64,000 nucleotides of DNA from positions 1 to 64,000 of the forward strand of contig CAMWBY010000014.1 of the NCBI GenBank assembly GCA_947172645.1. The letters are read 5' to 3'. This stretch comes from an uncultured Lachnospiraceae bacterium. GTDB lineage: Bacteria > Bacillota > Clostridia > Lachnospirales > Lachnospiraceae. Within the stretch, counting starts at the first letter, position 1. The number at the start of each line of letters is the position of its first letter. This document shows positions 9,468 to 17,830 of the stretch, piece by piece. The notes under the pieces are model-generated. The model saw nothing but the letters and a program-made list of their open reading frames with translations, was not told where the DNA came from and ran no database searches. Made by a program: the position numbers and the translations under genes.

Positions 9468-10643
9468 TTACTCCTGTCTTTCTTTACGCAGTTTCTCCAC
9501 AAAATGCGCCAGTTTTCCGATGGCCAATTTCAGGTTATCAAGGGAATACGCATAAGATATCCTCAGATACCCTTCTCCACAATCTCCAAAAGCAGTGCCG
9601 GGCACTACGGCAACTTTCTCTTCCGCCAAAAACCTGTTTGCAAACTCTTCGCTTGTCATGCCAAACTCTTTAATGCACGGGAACACATAGAACGCCCCGA
9701 AAGGCTCGAAGCACTCCAGCCCCATTTCCCGGAAAGCGTGCATCAGGTAACGCCTTCTCTGGTTGTACGCCGTCCTCATTTCCGCCACGTCTTCATCCCC
9801 GTTGCGAAGCGCCTCCACAGCGGCATACTGGCTCGTGGTAGGTGCGCACATAATCGCAAATTGATGCAGTTTCAGCATCTGCTCGATAATCTCTTTCGGT
9901 CCGCAGGCATAACCAAGTCTCCACCCGGTCATGGCATAAGCCTTGGAAAAACCATTAATAAGGATGGTTCTCTCCCGCATCCCCTCAATCTCTATGATAG
10001 AAATATGCTTTTCTTTATAAGTCAGCTCAGCGTAAATCTCATCTGACATGACAAGTATGTCATGTTTTCTGATAACTTCGGCAATCGCTTCCAAATCGCT
10101 ACGCTCCATAATCGCGCCCGTGGGATTGTTAGGAAAAGGAAGCACAAGAATCTTCGTCTTATCCGTAATGGCTTCTTCCAATTCCTGTGCCGTCAGCCGG
10201 AACTCATTTTCCGCTTTCAGCTCGATAATAACCGGAACAGCGCCCGCCATAATCGCACAAGGCTCATAAGAGACGAAGCTAGGCTGCGGGATAAGCACTT
10301 CATCCCCCGGATTGACCACCGCACGCAACCCGATATCAATGGCTTCAGAGCCGCCTACCGTGACCAACACTTCATTTGCCGGGTCATATGTAACACCCTG
10401 TTTTCTCTTCGTATATAGACTAATCTCTTCTTTCAGTTCTTTTAACCCCGCATTTGAGGTGTAGAATGTACGCCCTTTTTCCAGGGAGTAAATACCCTCG
10501 TCCCGGATGTGCCACGGCGTATCGAAATCCGGTTCGCCCACACCAAGAGATATGGCGTCGTCCATCTCGCTTACGATATCAAAAAATTTCCGGATGCCGG
10601 ACGGCTTCAATGATACTGTTTTTTCGGATAATAGGTTTCTCAC
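9468..10643 (-). CDS. Class I/II pyridoxal-phosphate aminotransferase
   Basis: A 391-aa fold-type I aminotransferase of the aspartate/aromatic aminotransferase group. Visible motifs are GVGEPDFDTP near the N-terminus, PFPNNPTGAIM, DEIYAELTY, the PLP-lysine motif NGFSKAYAMTGWRLGY, and YLRISYAYS with the substrate-carboxylate arginine. Its ATG overlaps the stop of the Lrp-type regulator by 4 bp, so the two are translationally coupled. The specific amino acid substrate is not determinable here; the Lrp neighbour suggests amino-acid-responsive expression. Confidence 0.93.
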   Translation of the reverse strand: MRNLLSEKTVSLKPSGIRKFFDIVSEMDDAISLGVGEPDFDTPWHIRDEGIYSLEKGRTFYTSNAGLKELKEEISLYTKRKQGVTYDPANEVLVTVGGSEAIDIGLRAVVNPGDEVLIPQPSFVSYEPCAIMAGAVPVIIELKAENEFRLTAQELEEAITDKTKILVLPFPNNPTGAIMERSDLEAIAEVIRKHDILVMSDEIYAELTYKEKHISIIEIEGMRERTILINGFSKAYAMTGWRLGYACGPKEIIEQMLKLHQFAIMCAPTTSQYAAVEALRNGDEDVAEMRTAYNQRRRYLMHAFREMGLECFEPFGAFYVFPCIKEFGMTSEEFANRFLAEEKVAVVPGTAFGDCGEGYLRISYAYSLDNLKLAIGKLAHFVEKLRKERQE

Positions 10644-11122
10644 GGTGTCACCTTCTCTCTTGTGTCTTCGTATTTCTTAGCCATAGTCGTCCCGTGGTCC
10701 TTATACTTTTTCAGTATAAAATGAGTCGCCGTGCTCAAAACAGAATCCAAAGTGGATAATTTATCGGATACAAAACTGGATATTTCTTTCAGGGACTTCC
10801 CTTCCAAGCTGACAAGCAAATCATAACCGCCGGAAATCAGGTACACGGAAGTTACTTCAGGATATTTATAAATCCTTTCCGCAATACTGTCAAATCCCTG
10901 TCCCCTCTGGGGCGTCACGCGCACTTCAATCAGCGCGGACACCTTCTCGATGGACGTCTTCTCCCAGTTAATCATCGTGTGATATCCGCAGATGATACCC
11001 TCCGACTCCAGCGCAGCCAGTTCATTGACCACGTCTACTTCCTCCACGCCCAATATGACCGCCAATTCCTTTAAATCAATACGGCTGTTTCTCTCTACAA
11101 TCGCCAATAATTCTTCTCTCAT
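10640..11122 (-). CDS. Lrp/AsnC-family transcriptional regulator
   Basis: A 160-aa feast/famine regulator. The N-terminal winged helix-turn-helix spans ~1-55 (RIDLKELAVILGVEEVDVVNELAALESEGII), followed by the RAM ligand-binding domain (ALIEVRVTPQRGQGFDSIAERI, VYLISGGYDLLVSLEG). It overlaps the genes on both sides by 4 bp (ATGA type), so it sits inside a tight three-gene operon and probably autoregulates it in response to an amino acid. Confidence 0.93.
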   Translation of the reverse strand: MREELLAIVERNSRIDLKELAVILGVEEVDVVNELAALESEGIICGYHTMINWEKTSIEKVSALIEVRVTPQRGQGFDSIAERIYKYPEVTSVYLISGGYDLLVSLEGKSLKEISSFVSDKLSTLDSVLSTATHFILKKYKDHGTTMAKKYEDTREKVTP

Positions 11123-12129
11123 AATAATCTCTTGCTCCTTTCATACAATTTGCTCATATAAATCTGGTCCGTCTGCGGTTTATCAAGATACCGTTTCTCA
11201 TCCTCATTATAAATCACACGGTCATTGCCGGCCGTCGTTCTCCCCACAACCGCTGCCGGAATATGTTCCCGGTCAAGCGCTGCGACGAGCCCATCGCCAT
11301 GGTCTGTCATCATAATCAGACAGCCGCCCGATAAAAGTTCATAAGGATTCAATCCGTAAAATTCGCAGATTTCTATCGTCGCCTGTTTGACAGGTATCTT
11401 TTTCAAATCGATTTCCAGTCCAACGCCTGCTTGCTGTGCCATCTCCCACAGGGCGGCAAAAACGCCTCCCCGGGAAACATCATGCATGCCGCAAACGCCG
11501 GACTTCATGGCGGTGGCGGCCTCCGGTATAATCGACAGGTATTTGTCGTAACCTGCCGCTTCTTCCACCATCCGGACCGGATATCTGCCGCACAGCTCAT
11601 CCCTGTATCTTCTGGCAAGCCGGACAGTCCCTTCAAGTCCAATCCACTTACTGACGACAATGTCCTGCCCTGGCCCCACTCCTCGTAGGCTGTCCCTCCG
11701 CCCGGCATCTCTCTTGCCCACGCAAGTTACCGTAAGAATCGGCTCTGCCACCGCCGGCGTCACTTCCGTGTGCCCGCCGATAATCGCCACACCCCGCTCA
11801 CGGCATACATCTTCGGCCTGCTCCATTGCCGCCTGCAACGCTTCTTCCTCTGTTCCCACAGGCAACAGAAAGGCAAGCATCACGCCTACCGGCTCCGCCA
11901 CCGCCACCGCAACATTGTTAAGCGCTGCGGGAATGGCATAACCGCAGATTTCCTCCATAGGCGCTGTGACAGGCGTGGTGGACAGCACCGTATCAAAACC
12001 TGTGCCAAATGATAAAATGGCGCAGTCTGTCCCTACACCTGCGCCATTTACCACTTCTTCCCTGTATGTCTTCACTTTTTTTAACACGGAACGCCTTAGC
12101 ACGCTCTCCGATATTTTCCCTGTTCTCAT
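11119..12129 (-). CDS. AIR synthase/HypE-like ATP-binding protein
   Basis: A 336-aa protein of the PurM/HypE/ThiL superfamily. The N-terminal half carries the core domain (NNVAVAVAEPVGVMLAFLLPVGTEEE, then GGHTEVTP), and the C-terminal half the AIRS_C domain (MHDVSRGGVFAALWEMA, PYELLSGGCLIMM). No hydrogenase-maturation or purine genes are nearby, so it is unlikely to be HypE or PurM proper. It is first in an operon with an Lrp regulator and an aminotransferase, which suggests a role in amino-acid or cofactor metabolism. The reaction is unknown. Confidence 0.8.
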   Translation of the reverse strand: MRTGKISESVLRRSVLKKVKTYREEVVNGAGVGTDCAILSFGTGFDTVLSTTPVTAPMEEICGYAIPAALNNVAVAVAEPVGVMLAFLLPVGTEEEALQAAMEQAEDVCRERGVAIIGGHTEVTPAVAEPILTVTCVGKRDAGRRDSLRGVGPGQDIVVSKWIGLEGTVRLARRYRDELCGRYPVRMVEEAAGYDKYLSIIPEAATAMKSGVCGMHDVSRGGVFAALWEMAQQAGVGLEIDLKKIPVKQATIEICEFYGLNPYELLSGGCLIMMTDHGDGLVAALDREHIPAAVVGRTTAGNDRVIYNEDEKRYLDKPQTDQIYMSKLYERSKRLL

Positions 12130-12159
12130 ATACTTGCTGCCCGATTGCCTAAAACATAT

Positions 12160-13731
12160 TTACTGTGCCGGAGGCGCTGCTTCCTGGGCCGGCGCCTCGC
12201 CTGCCGGAGGCTGTTGTCCGGCCGCCGCTGCATCTGCCGCCGCCTGGGCTGCAGCCGCATCCTGTGCTGCCTGCGCCGCGGCTGCGTCCGCTGCCGCCTT
12301 GTATGCCCCGGCCACCGCTTTCACTTCATCAATACTGTTGGTAGCCACCGCCGCCATGATGGCATTATACGCCCCTTCGTCCGTCGTCGCCACACCCACC
12401 GTCGCACTTCTGGGCGCTTTCATATATGTACTGCTGTTTACCTGCTCCCTGCTCACTTCCGTACCGTTCTCGCGCACAACTTTCCACAATTGCGCCTTGT
12501 AGCCCACATGCGCCGACTGGACGGAACAAAAGCCCACCGGCTGCGAAGCATCCGTGTGGATGATTTCCGTATCCGGTACAATCCGCTCAAGAACAACGCT
12601 CTCGTAGGAAACCTCACGGCTGCTGTCACGTGTTTCCACGCCATAGATTGTGAATGAAATATGCTTATCCGGTGTGGTAGTGCCTTCTATGTAAATCGGA
12701 TACTCCGTATTGTTCTTAAACTTAAAATCCTTGCCGGAAGATTCCGCAATCGCCGCATCCGCGGACGGGTCGACATAAGTGACAATCATAGAATGGTTAT
12801 ATCTCTCCGTAACCTCCAGCTCAGAAAGAAGAACCGCATTGTATAATGTGGTAGACACCTGGCATATACCGCCGCCCAGACTGTCCACTACCTGTCCATT
12901 CAGATAAGAGCCCGCCATATAGTAACCGTTCGCCTCCGAAAAAGGGGACACCGCTTCATAACAGGAAAACTCCTCCCCCGGATACAAAGTCGTACCGTTA
13001 ATCAGACTACATCCGTTGGCCACGTTGGCGCTCCTGGAACCTCCGGAACTTGAATAACTGGTGGTAAAGGTCCCCAACACGTCCTTGACCTTCGCCAAAT
13101 CCTCCGCATTTCCTTCCGGCTCATCCACATCGACCACCAAATCAATCTCACAGCCTGTACCATCCCAGTCGCCGGTCAGATAATTATACACCGCATCCGT
13201 AGACGCTTCCGTGTCAACCACAACGCCGGACTGCCCTTCCGTTATCTCAAACCCGGATTCTGTCTTAGTCAGCGTAGCATTGACTGCCTCCTGATTGTAC
13301 TCCTGTGTATTTTCTTCAATGAAACTTTTAATCTTCTCTTTATCAAAATCAAAGGTTACTTTATAGACTTTATTCTTATACTCTAAGTCGGCCAATTCTT
13401 TATAACACCGGAGTATATCGCCATCCCTGCCTAAATTAGCCGCCTCATCTAAAATCGTGTCATTTCCCCACTTAAGCCCAAGTTTGGAAGCTGTGGTAAC
13501 GACTGTGCCCCCTTCTACCGCGTTCAGCGTAATCTGGGCGTCCCCAAAAGAATTGACATACTCCTCAACCTTCTGCTTAGCCTCCTCCGTAGTCAAGCCG
13601 GACATATCCATGTCATTTACATAGATTCCCGACTCGATTTTATTCTCCTTAGCATTGACCGGCGCCGTAATAAACGCCACAGCCATAAGAACCGGAACCG
13701 CTTTCCATAATCTCCCCATATGAATTACCAT
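12160..13731 (-). CDS. Secreted VanW-family cell-wall protein
   Basis: A 523-aa exported protein. The start at 13731 is chosen because GGGGAG lies 6 bp upstream; the following MGRLWKAVPVLMAVAFITAPVNA is a signal peptide. After it comes a repeated peptidoglycan-binding-4 type region (~30-230; VNDMDMSGLTTEEAKQKVEEY), then the VanW domain (~260-400) with GGGICQVSTTLYNAVLLSELE and ERYNHS. The C-terminal ~65 residues are almost only Ala, Gln, Pro, Asp and Glu, probably a wall-spanning tail. Such proteins are common in clostridia and are associated with peptidoglycan; the VanW function itself is unknown. Confidence 0.9.
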   Translation of the reverse strand: MVIHMGRLWKAVPVLMAVAFITAPVNAKENKIESGIYVNDMDMSGLTTEEAKQKVEEYVNSFGDAQITLNAVEGGTVVTTASKLGLKWGNDTILDEAANLGRDGDILRCYKELADLEYKNKVYKVTFDFDKEKIKSFIEENTQEYNQEAVNATLTKTESGFEITEGQSGVVVDTEASTDAVYNYLTGDWDGTGCEIDLVVDVDEPEGNAEDLAKVKDVLGTFTTSYSSSGGSRSANVANGCSLINGTTLYPGEEFSCYEAVSPFSEANGYYMAGSYLNGQVVDSLGGGICQVSTTLYNAVLLSELEVTERYNHSMIVTYVDPSADAAIAESSGKDFKFKNNTEYPIYIEGTTTPDKHISFTIYGVETRDSSREVSYESVVLERIVPDTEIIHTDASQPVGFCSVQSAHVGYKAQLWKVVRENGTEVSREQVNSSTYMKAPRSATVGVATTDEGAYNAIMAAVATNSIDEVKAVAGAYKAAADAAAAQAAQDAAAAQAAADAAAAGQQPPAGEAPAQEAAPPAQ

Positions 13732-13893
13732 GCCTTTCTCCCCGTCTGCCGCTGTATGCGGCATAAAAAACACCTCTGCATAACCCTTCATCAAATTGCC
13801 CAAACGGAAAATGTGTGATAAAATAACCGCATCGGTGTCATTGCATGTTCTTTTGCACCAGGTAGTTTCCCGGACGCTGTCTTCATCTTCCGT

Positions 13894-13989
13894 CTATACC
13901 GCATAAAACAGAAGCGGAATAACCATTGCAAGTACCAGGATTACGATGATGACCGATGAAATAATTTTCCTCGTTTTTCTATTAAACAT
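13894..13989 (-). CDS. 31-aa single-helix membrane peptide
   Basis: A short ORF with a basic start (MFNRKTRKIISS) followed by one strongly hydrophobic helix of about 18 residues ending LLFYAV. The start at 13989 is supported by GGAGGG 8 bp upstream. The longer in-frame ORF reaching 14166 would run into the divergent gene and has no site of its own. No function is recognised. Its position between a cell-wall protein and a membrane-anchored TPR-like protein suggests an envelope role. Confidence 0.7.
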   Translation of the reverse strand: MFNRKTRKIISSVIIVILVLAMVIPLLFYAV

Positions 13990-14009
13990 AAAGTGACCCT
14001 CCTCACTTT
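13990..14009 (-). promoter_or_regulatory. Hairpin presenting the ribosome binding site of the 31-aa gene
   Basis: On the minus strand AAAGTGA and TCACTTT form a 7-bp stem whose 6-base loop is GGAGGG, the Shine-Dalgarno sequence. The stem ends one base before the ATG. The site is therefore displayed in a loop, which could either promote or gate initiation. Confidence 0.55.
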
Positions 14010-14026
14010 CTGAAAGGATATTATAT

Positions 14027-14644
14027 ATGAATTTTCTAATTAATGCAAGCGCTCTGCTGTTTTCCGCATTCGTCGCGCTGTATCTTTTTAAGAACAAAAA
14101 GTCCCAGGCGTCTACCCAGAATGACTTCTGGGAAAAAGAACGGGAGGCCAACAGCACCCGGCGCAAATCTCTGGATGACCTGGATTACATTAAAATCCCG
14201 ATAGAGGAATTCCCCATGTCATTGTTGGACGGCGTCCCCAAAGCCGAAGATTATAAACAGATTATCCAGACTTTGGACGAACTTCCCATCGTCAATTTCA
14301 CCGGCATCAGCAACACGGAATTGAAACTACGCTATGGCGCCCCGAATATAGACGTCCTGAGCAGCTATGACCAGAATTACACCCTCTTGGTGCGTACCTT
14401 ACAGCAATGGGCGCAACTGCTCTATGACGCCGGATATGTGGAAGAAGCCATGCATATGCTGGAATTTTCCGTATCCACCGGGACCGATGTAAGCGCCACA
14501 TACAAACTGTTGTGTCAAATTTATACAGAGAAACACACACCGGAGAAAATCGGCGCCCTCTATCCTATAGCACAGGTGCTCAATTCGGCCATGCAGAAAA
14601 CTATCGTCCGTATTCTGCAAGAAGCCGAGCAATCTGCCGGCTAG
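14027..14644 (+). CDS. Membrane-anchored protein with TPR-like C-terminus, unknown function
   Basis: A 205-aa protein with an N-terminal hydrophobic helix (residues ~3-21, followed by FKNKKSQ) and a mostly soluble remainder. The C-terminal half (~115-200) is helical with TPR-like spacing (TLQQWAQLLYDAGYVEEAMHMLEFSV, then YKLLCQIY). No enzyme motif is visible. Its last 44 bp overlap the end of the convergent exonuclease gene. RBS GAAAGGA lies 9 bp upstream of the ATG. Confidence 0.75.
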   Translation: MNFLINASALLFSAFVALYLFKNKKSQASTQNDFWEKEREANSTRRKSLDDLDYIKIPIEEFPMSLLDGVPKAEDYKQIIQTLDELPIVNFTGISNTELKLRYGAPNIDVLSSYDQNYTLLVRTLQQWAQLLYDAGYVEEAMHMLEFSVSTGTDVSATYKLLCQIYTEKHTPEKIGALYPIAQVLNSAMQKTIVRILQEAEQSAG

Positions 14645-15317
14645 CCTCGCTCCGCGTAAGCTTCTCAATATCGTAGTCTATTATCAGTTTATGCTTGTCC
14701 ACCAATTTATATAACTGTTCTTTCTGGGGAATGGTGACAGGAGTTTCCCGCTTCACGCGGTATTGCAGCTTCTTAGGCCAAAATAATCCTGTCCCGCTCT
14801 CCCATTCTTCCTTATTATAAAACTGCTCCGCCAATTTCCGGTACAGCTCTACGGTGGCTCTCGCGTCATAGAGCGCCCTGTGGGCATGATGGGGTATAGC
14901 GTAATGCCTGCACAGATATTCCAGGCCGCGGCTCTCCAATTCCGGCAAATACTTTCGGGCAATCTTAAGCGTATCGATTCCTTCCCTTTCAAAAGAGAGC
15001 CTCCGGTCAACCGCTGCCTTCTTGATAAAAGCATAATCAAAAGTTACGCTGTGCCCCAGTAAAACATCGCCGCCCGCCAGTTCAAGAAATCTTGGGAGCG
15101 CCTCATCAATAGAAGGTGCGGACGCCAACTGGCTGTCCTGTATGCCTGTCAGCCCCACTACGCGTTCATCTAACACCCTGCCGGGATTCACAAGCGTACT
15201 CCATTCTTTTACAACGATGCCGTCCTCAACCTTTACAACGCCAATCTCAATAATCCTATCTGTCTTCGGATTCAGTCCGGTTGTCTCCAAATCAATGCAT
15301 ACATAAGATTCTGTCAT
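14601..15317 (-). CDS. DEDDh 3'-5' exonuclease (PolC/DnaQ epsilon type)
   Basis: A 238-aa protein with a DEDDh exonuclease domain at residues ~4-165. Exo I is CIDLETTGLNPKTDRIIEIG, Exo II is LGHSVTFDYAFI, and Exo III has HHAHRALYDARATVELY. It is a stand-alone proofreading-type or processing exonuclease, not the PolC polymerase. The start at MTESYVC is the family start; 17 more codons are open upstream. The ~70-aa C-terminal extension contains a short Lys/Arg-rich region and no recognised domain. Its 3' end overlaps the convergent gene by 44 bp. Confidence 0.9.
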   Translation of the reverse strand: MTESYVCIDLETTGLNPKTDRIIEIGVVKVEDGIVVKEWSTLVNPGRVLDERVVGLTGIQDSQLASAPSIDEALPRFLELAGGDVLLGHSVTFDYAFIKKAAVDRRLSFEREGIDTLKIARKYLPELESRGLEYLCRHYAIPHHAHRALYDARATVELYRKLAEQFYNKEEWESGTGLFWPKKLQYRVKRETPVTIPQKEQLYKLVDKHKLIIDYDIEKLTRSEASRQIARLLAEYGR

Positions 15318-15614
15318 ATTTCTCGCCGCACTCCGTTCTATTAAGCAGATAATTACCGTATATTTCATCCATTTTCTACATATATTTTATGTTCTGTTTA
15401 CTAATTATGTTTTTATGCCTTTATAATTAACGTATCAAATATTCACTATATATAGTTTGTATAAATCTATATTATACCATATATTGTGTTTTTTCCTTGT
15501 CGCTACCACCTTTTACGGCACAAACCAATAAAATATTCTTTACCGCATATCCTTATTAAAAATCGGAATATTTTTGCGAAAGAAATAGTCTAAAATAACA
15601 AGAAGGATATACGA

Positions 15615-15998
15615 ATGAAAACAAGGATTAAAGAACTTCGATTGGAAAAAAATTTAACGCAGCAGACTCTCGCAGAACATTTGGGCGTCAATCAGACCAC
15701 TTTAAGCAAATTAGAATGCGGCCTGTCTACCCCGGATGCTATGCTTCTCGTAAGCTTATCACGTTTTTTTCACGTCTCGGCAGACTATGTTCTATATCTT
15801 TCTGAGGAACGTCTGAGCGCAGATTTATTATTGGCAGACAACATGCATCATCTCAAGAAATATCAGCATCTTATCTCCCTCTACCAGAAAATGTCCCCAA
15901 GGCAACAGACGGACTTCTACAACTTTCTTTCCAGTATATTTGACGACGGCAAATCTTACAATATGGACAGTGAAATCCAAAACAGTTCCATGGATTAG
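15615..15998 (+). CDS. XRE-family helix-turn-helix regulator
   Basis: A 127-aa protein with a Cro/CI-type helix-turn-helix at residues 3-60 (RIKELRLEKNLTQQTLAEHL, then TTLSKLECGLSTPD and the FHVSADYVLYLS segment). The C-terminal half is helical and unrecognised. The ~300-bp region in front of it (15318-15614) is very AT-rich and holds the divergent promoters of this gene and the exonuclease. RBS AGAAGGATA is 6 bp from the ATG. It is monocistronic and ends before a hairpin terminator. Confidence 0.9.
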   Translation: MKTRIKELRLEKNLTQQTLAEHLGVNQTTLSKLECGLSTPDAMLLVSLSRFFHVSADYVLYLSEERLSADLLLADNMHHLKKYQHLISLYQKMSPRQQTDFYNFLSSIFDDGKSYNMDSEIQNSSMD

Positions 15999-16123
15999 CT
16001 CCCACGGGATTTCTATGATAATATTGCATTTCTGGCAGATTGACAGACCATTCCTATCAAATACGCACCTTACTCTGTCACATCTGGTCTGCACGCTTTC
16101 ACCGTTTGAGGTGACGTGTCTAA

Positions 16124-16154
16124 AAGGCGGAATCATGTCACATGGTTCCGCCTT
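16124..16154. terminator. Bidirectional terminator between XRE gene and galT
   Basis: AAGGCGGAATCATG and CATGGTTCCGCCTT form a 14-bp stem (one mismatch or wobble) around a 3-base loop. It lies between two convergent genes and is followed by pyrimidine-rich sequence on the plus strand. Confidence 0.7.
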
Positions 16155-16264
16155 CTCTATCCTATATTTATTTCATATATTGTCACTTCATCCACGACAT
16201 AGCCACGCGCTGACACAACCACCGCCTTTTACTATGTGTAACCCATGAAAGGCATACCGGTAAG

Positions 16265-17767
16265 CTAACCCAGGCTGGCCACAAACCTGTCAAACGCCGC
16301 CTGGCCTTCTTCGGTTTTCTTATACACGCCCGAATCTTCCAATACCTGCATAAACACGTCGCCAATCTCTTTATGAAGAATATCCATCACCGTATCTTTC
16401 GTGATATCCTGATACTTGGGAAGAAACTCTTCCACCCAGTCGGCATGTTTCTCGAGCATCTCATCCTGTCTGATGTCCGCTCCTGTAACAATCGCCTCGG
16501 CAAGATGCTCCATCTCGTCTTTCAGTCTGGCAGGCAGAACCGCCAGGCCCATCACTTCAATCAAACCGATATTCTCTTTTTTGATATGATGCAGTTTTGC
16601 ATGGGGATGGTACACACCAAGAGGATGCTCCTGCGTGGTAATATTGTTGCGCAGCACCAAATCCAACTCAAACTTGTCTCCACGCTTCCTGGCAATCGGT
16701 GTGATTGTGTTATGCGGCTCTCCGTCTGTCTCGGCAAAAATAAACACCGATTCATCCGTATAACCTCTCCATGCCGACAGAATCACATCCGCCAGGGCAA
16801 TCAGCCTGTCTGCATCCTGTGAAGAGATACGGATGACGGACATAGGCCAGTGCAAAATTCCGGCCTCCACATCCTCAAACCCCTTAATGCTGAAAGTCCT
16901 CTCCAAACCTGCCCGCGCCATGGCAAATTCGTAATGTCCGCCCTGGAAATGGTCATGGCTTAAGATGGAACCGCCCACAATCGGCAAATCGGCATTGGAA
17001 CCCACAAAATAATGCGGGAACTGCTTTACGAAATCAAACAGCTTGCAGAACGTGTCATGCTCAATCTTCATAGGAATGTGCTTGGAATTAAACACGATGC
17101 AGTGCTCATTATAATATACATAAGGAGAATACTGGAACCCCCACTCGCTGCCATTAATGGTCACGGGGATAATCCTGTGATTCTGCCTTGCCGGATGGTT
17201 CACACGCCCTGCATACCCTTCGTTCTCCATGCACAGCAGGCACTTAGGATAGCCGCTCTGCTTCGCATTCTTCGCAGCAGCAATCGCCTTAGGGTCTTTC
17301 TCCGGCTTGGACAGGTTAATGGTAATGTCAAGGTCTCCATACTTCGTCGATGCCACCCATTTCTGGTCTTTCTTAATACGGTACCGCCTGATATAATCCG
17401 TGTCCTGGCTCAGTTTGTAGAAATACTCTGTGGCTGCCTCAGGGCTTTCCTCATATTTCGCCCTAAACTCGGAAATAACTTCACTCGGCCTTGGCACAAG
17501 CATACTCATAATCTTTGTATCAAACAAATCTCTGTACACAATGCTGTTCTCCGTCATAATGCCCTGCTCATAAGCATAATCCATCATTTCGCCAAGCACT
17601 TGCTCTAGTTCTTCTTCTTTCATTACGACATCCGCGTCATTTTCTTCCAGTTCATCCAACCTGAAAAGCTCAAGCAGCCTGTTCGTCGTATAAATCTTAT
17701 CAGCCTGCGTAATCAATCCGGTCTGCAAACCATACTGTACCAACTTCCTGATATTCTCCTGAATCAT
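16265..17767 (-). CDS. galT: UDP-glucose-hexose-1-phosphate uridylyltransferase (long, class II type)
   Basis: GalT exchanges UMP between UDP-glucose and galactose-1-phosphate in the Leloir pathway. The 500 aa match the long Firmicutes form rather than the ~350-aa E. coli form. Visible are GGSILSHDHFQGGHYEF, the histidine region HPLGVYHPHAKLHHIKKENIGLIEVMG, and YYNEHCIVF. The start at MIQENIRKLVQYG is the family start. It lies 63 bp after galK, with a perfect 20-bp palindrome in the gap. galE is not in the window. Confidence 0.96.
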   Translation of the reverse strand: MIQENIRKLVQYGLQTGLITQADKIYTTNRLLELFRLDELEENDADVVMKEEELEQVLGEMMDYAYEQGIMTENSIVYRDLFDTKIMSMLVPRPSEVISEFRAKYEESPEAATEYFYKLSQDTDYIRRYRIKKDQKWVASTKYGDLDITINLSKPEKDPKAIAAAKNAKQSGYPKCLLCMENEGYAGRVNHPARQNHRIIPVTINGSEWGFQYSPYVYYNEHCIVFNSKHIPMKIEHDTFCKLFDFVKQFPHYFVGSNADLPIVGGSILSHDHFQGGHYEFAMARAGLERTFSIKGFEDVEAGILHWPMSVIRISSQDADRLIALADVILSAWRGYTDESVFIFAETDGEPHNTITPIARKRGDKFELDLVLRNNITTQEHPLGVYHPHAKLHHIKKENIGLIEVMGLAVLPARLKDEMEHLAEAIVTGADIRQDEMLEKHADWVEEFLPKYQDITKDTVMDILHKEIGDVFMQVLEDSGVYKKTEEGQAAFDRFVASLG

Positions 17768-17800
17768 ATCCTTCACCCTGCTCCTTTCAAAAAACCCCAT

Positions 17801-17820
17801 GATTCCGCTTAAGCGGAATC
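17801..17820 (-). promoter_or_regulatory. Perfect 20-bp palindrome in the galK-galT gap
   Basis: The sequence GATTCCGCTTAAGCGGAATC is its own reverse complement. As RNA it gives an 8-bp stem with a UUAA loop, 11 bp after the galK stop. On the minus strand it is followed after 6 bases by TTTTTT and then the galT ribosome binding site. It could be a weak attenuator or an mRNA processing site that sets the galK:galT ratio; a protein-binding operator is the alternative. Confidence 0.6.
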
Positions 17821-17830
17821 TCAAATCTTC

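Noticed and set aside
11119..12129. Hydrogenase maturation protein HypE
   Set aside because: It lacks hyp neighbours and the C-terminal PRIC-type cysteine end expected of HypE.
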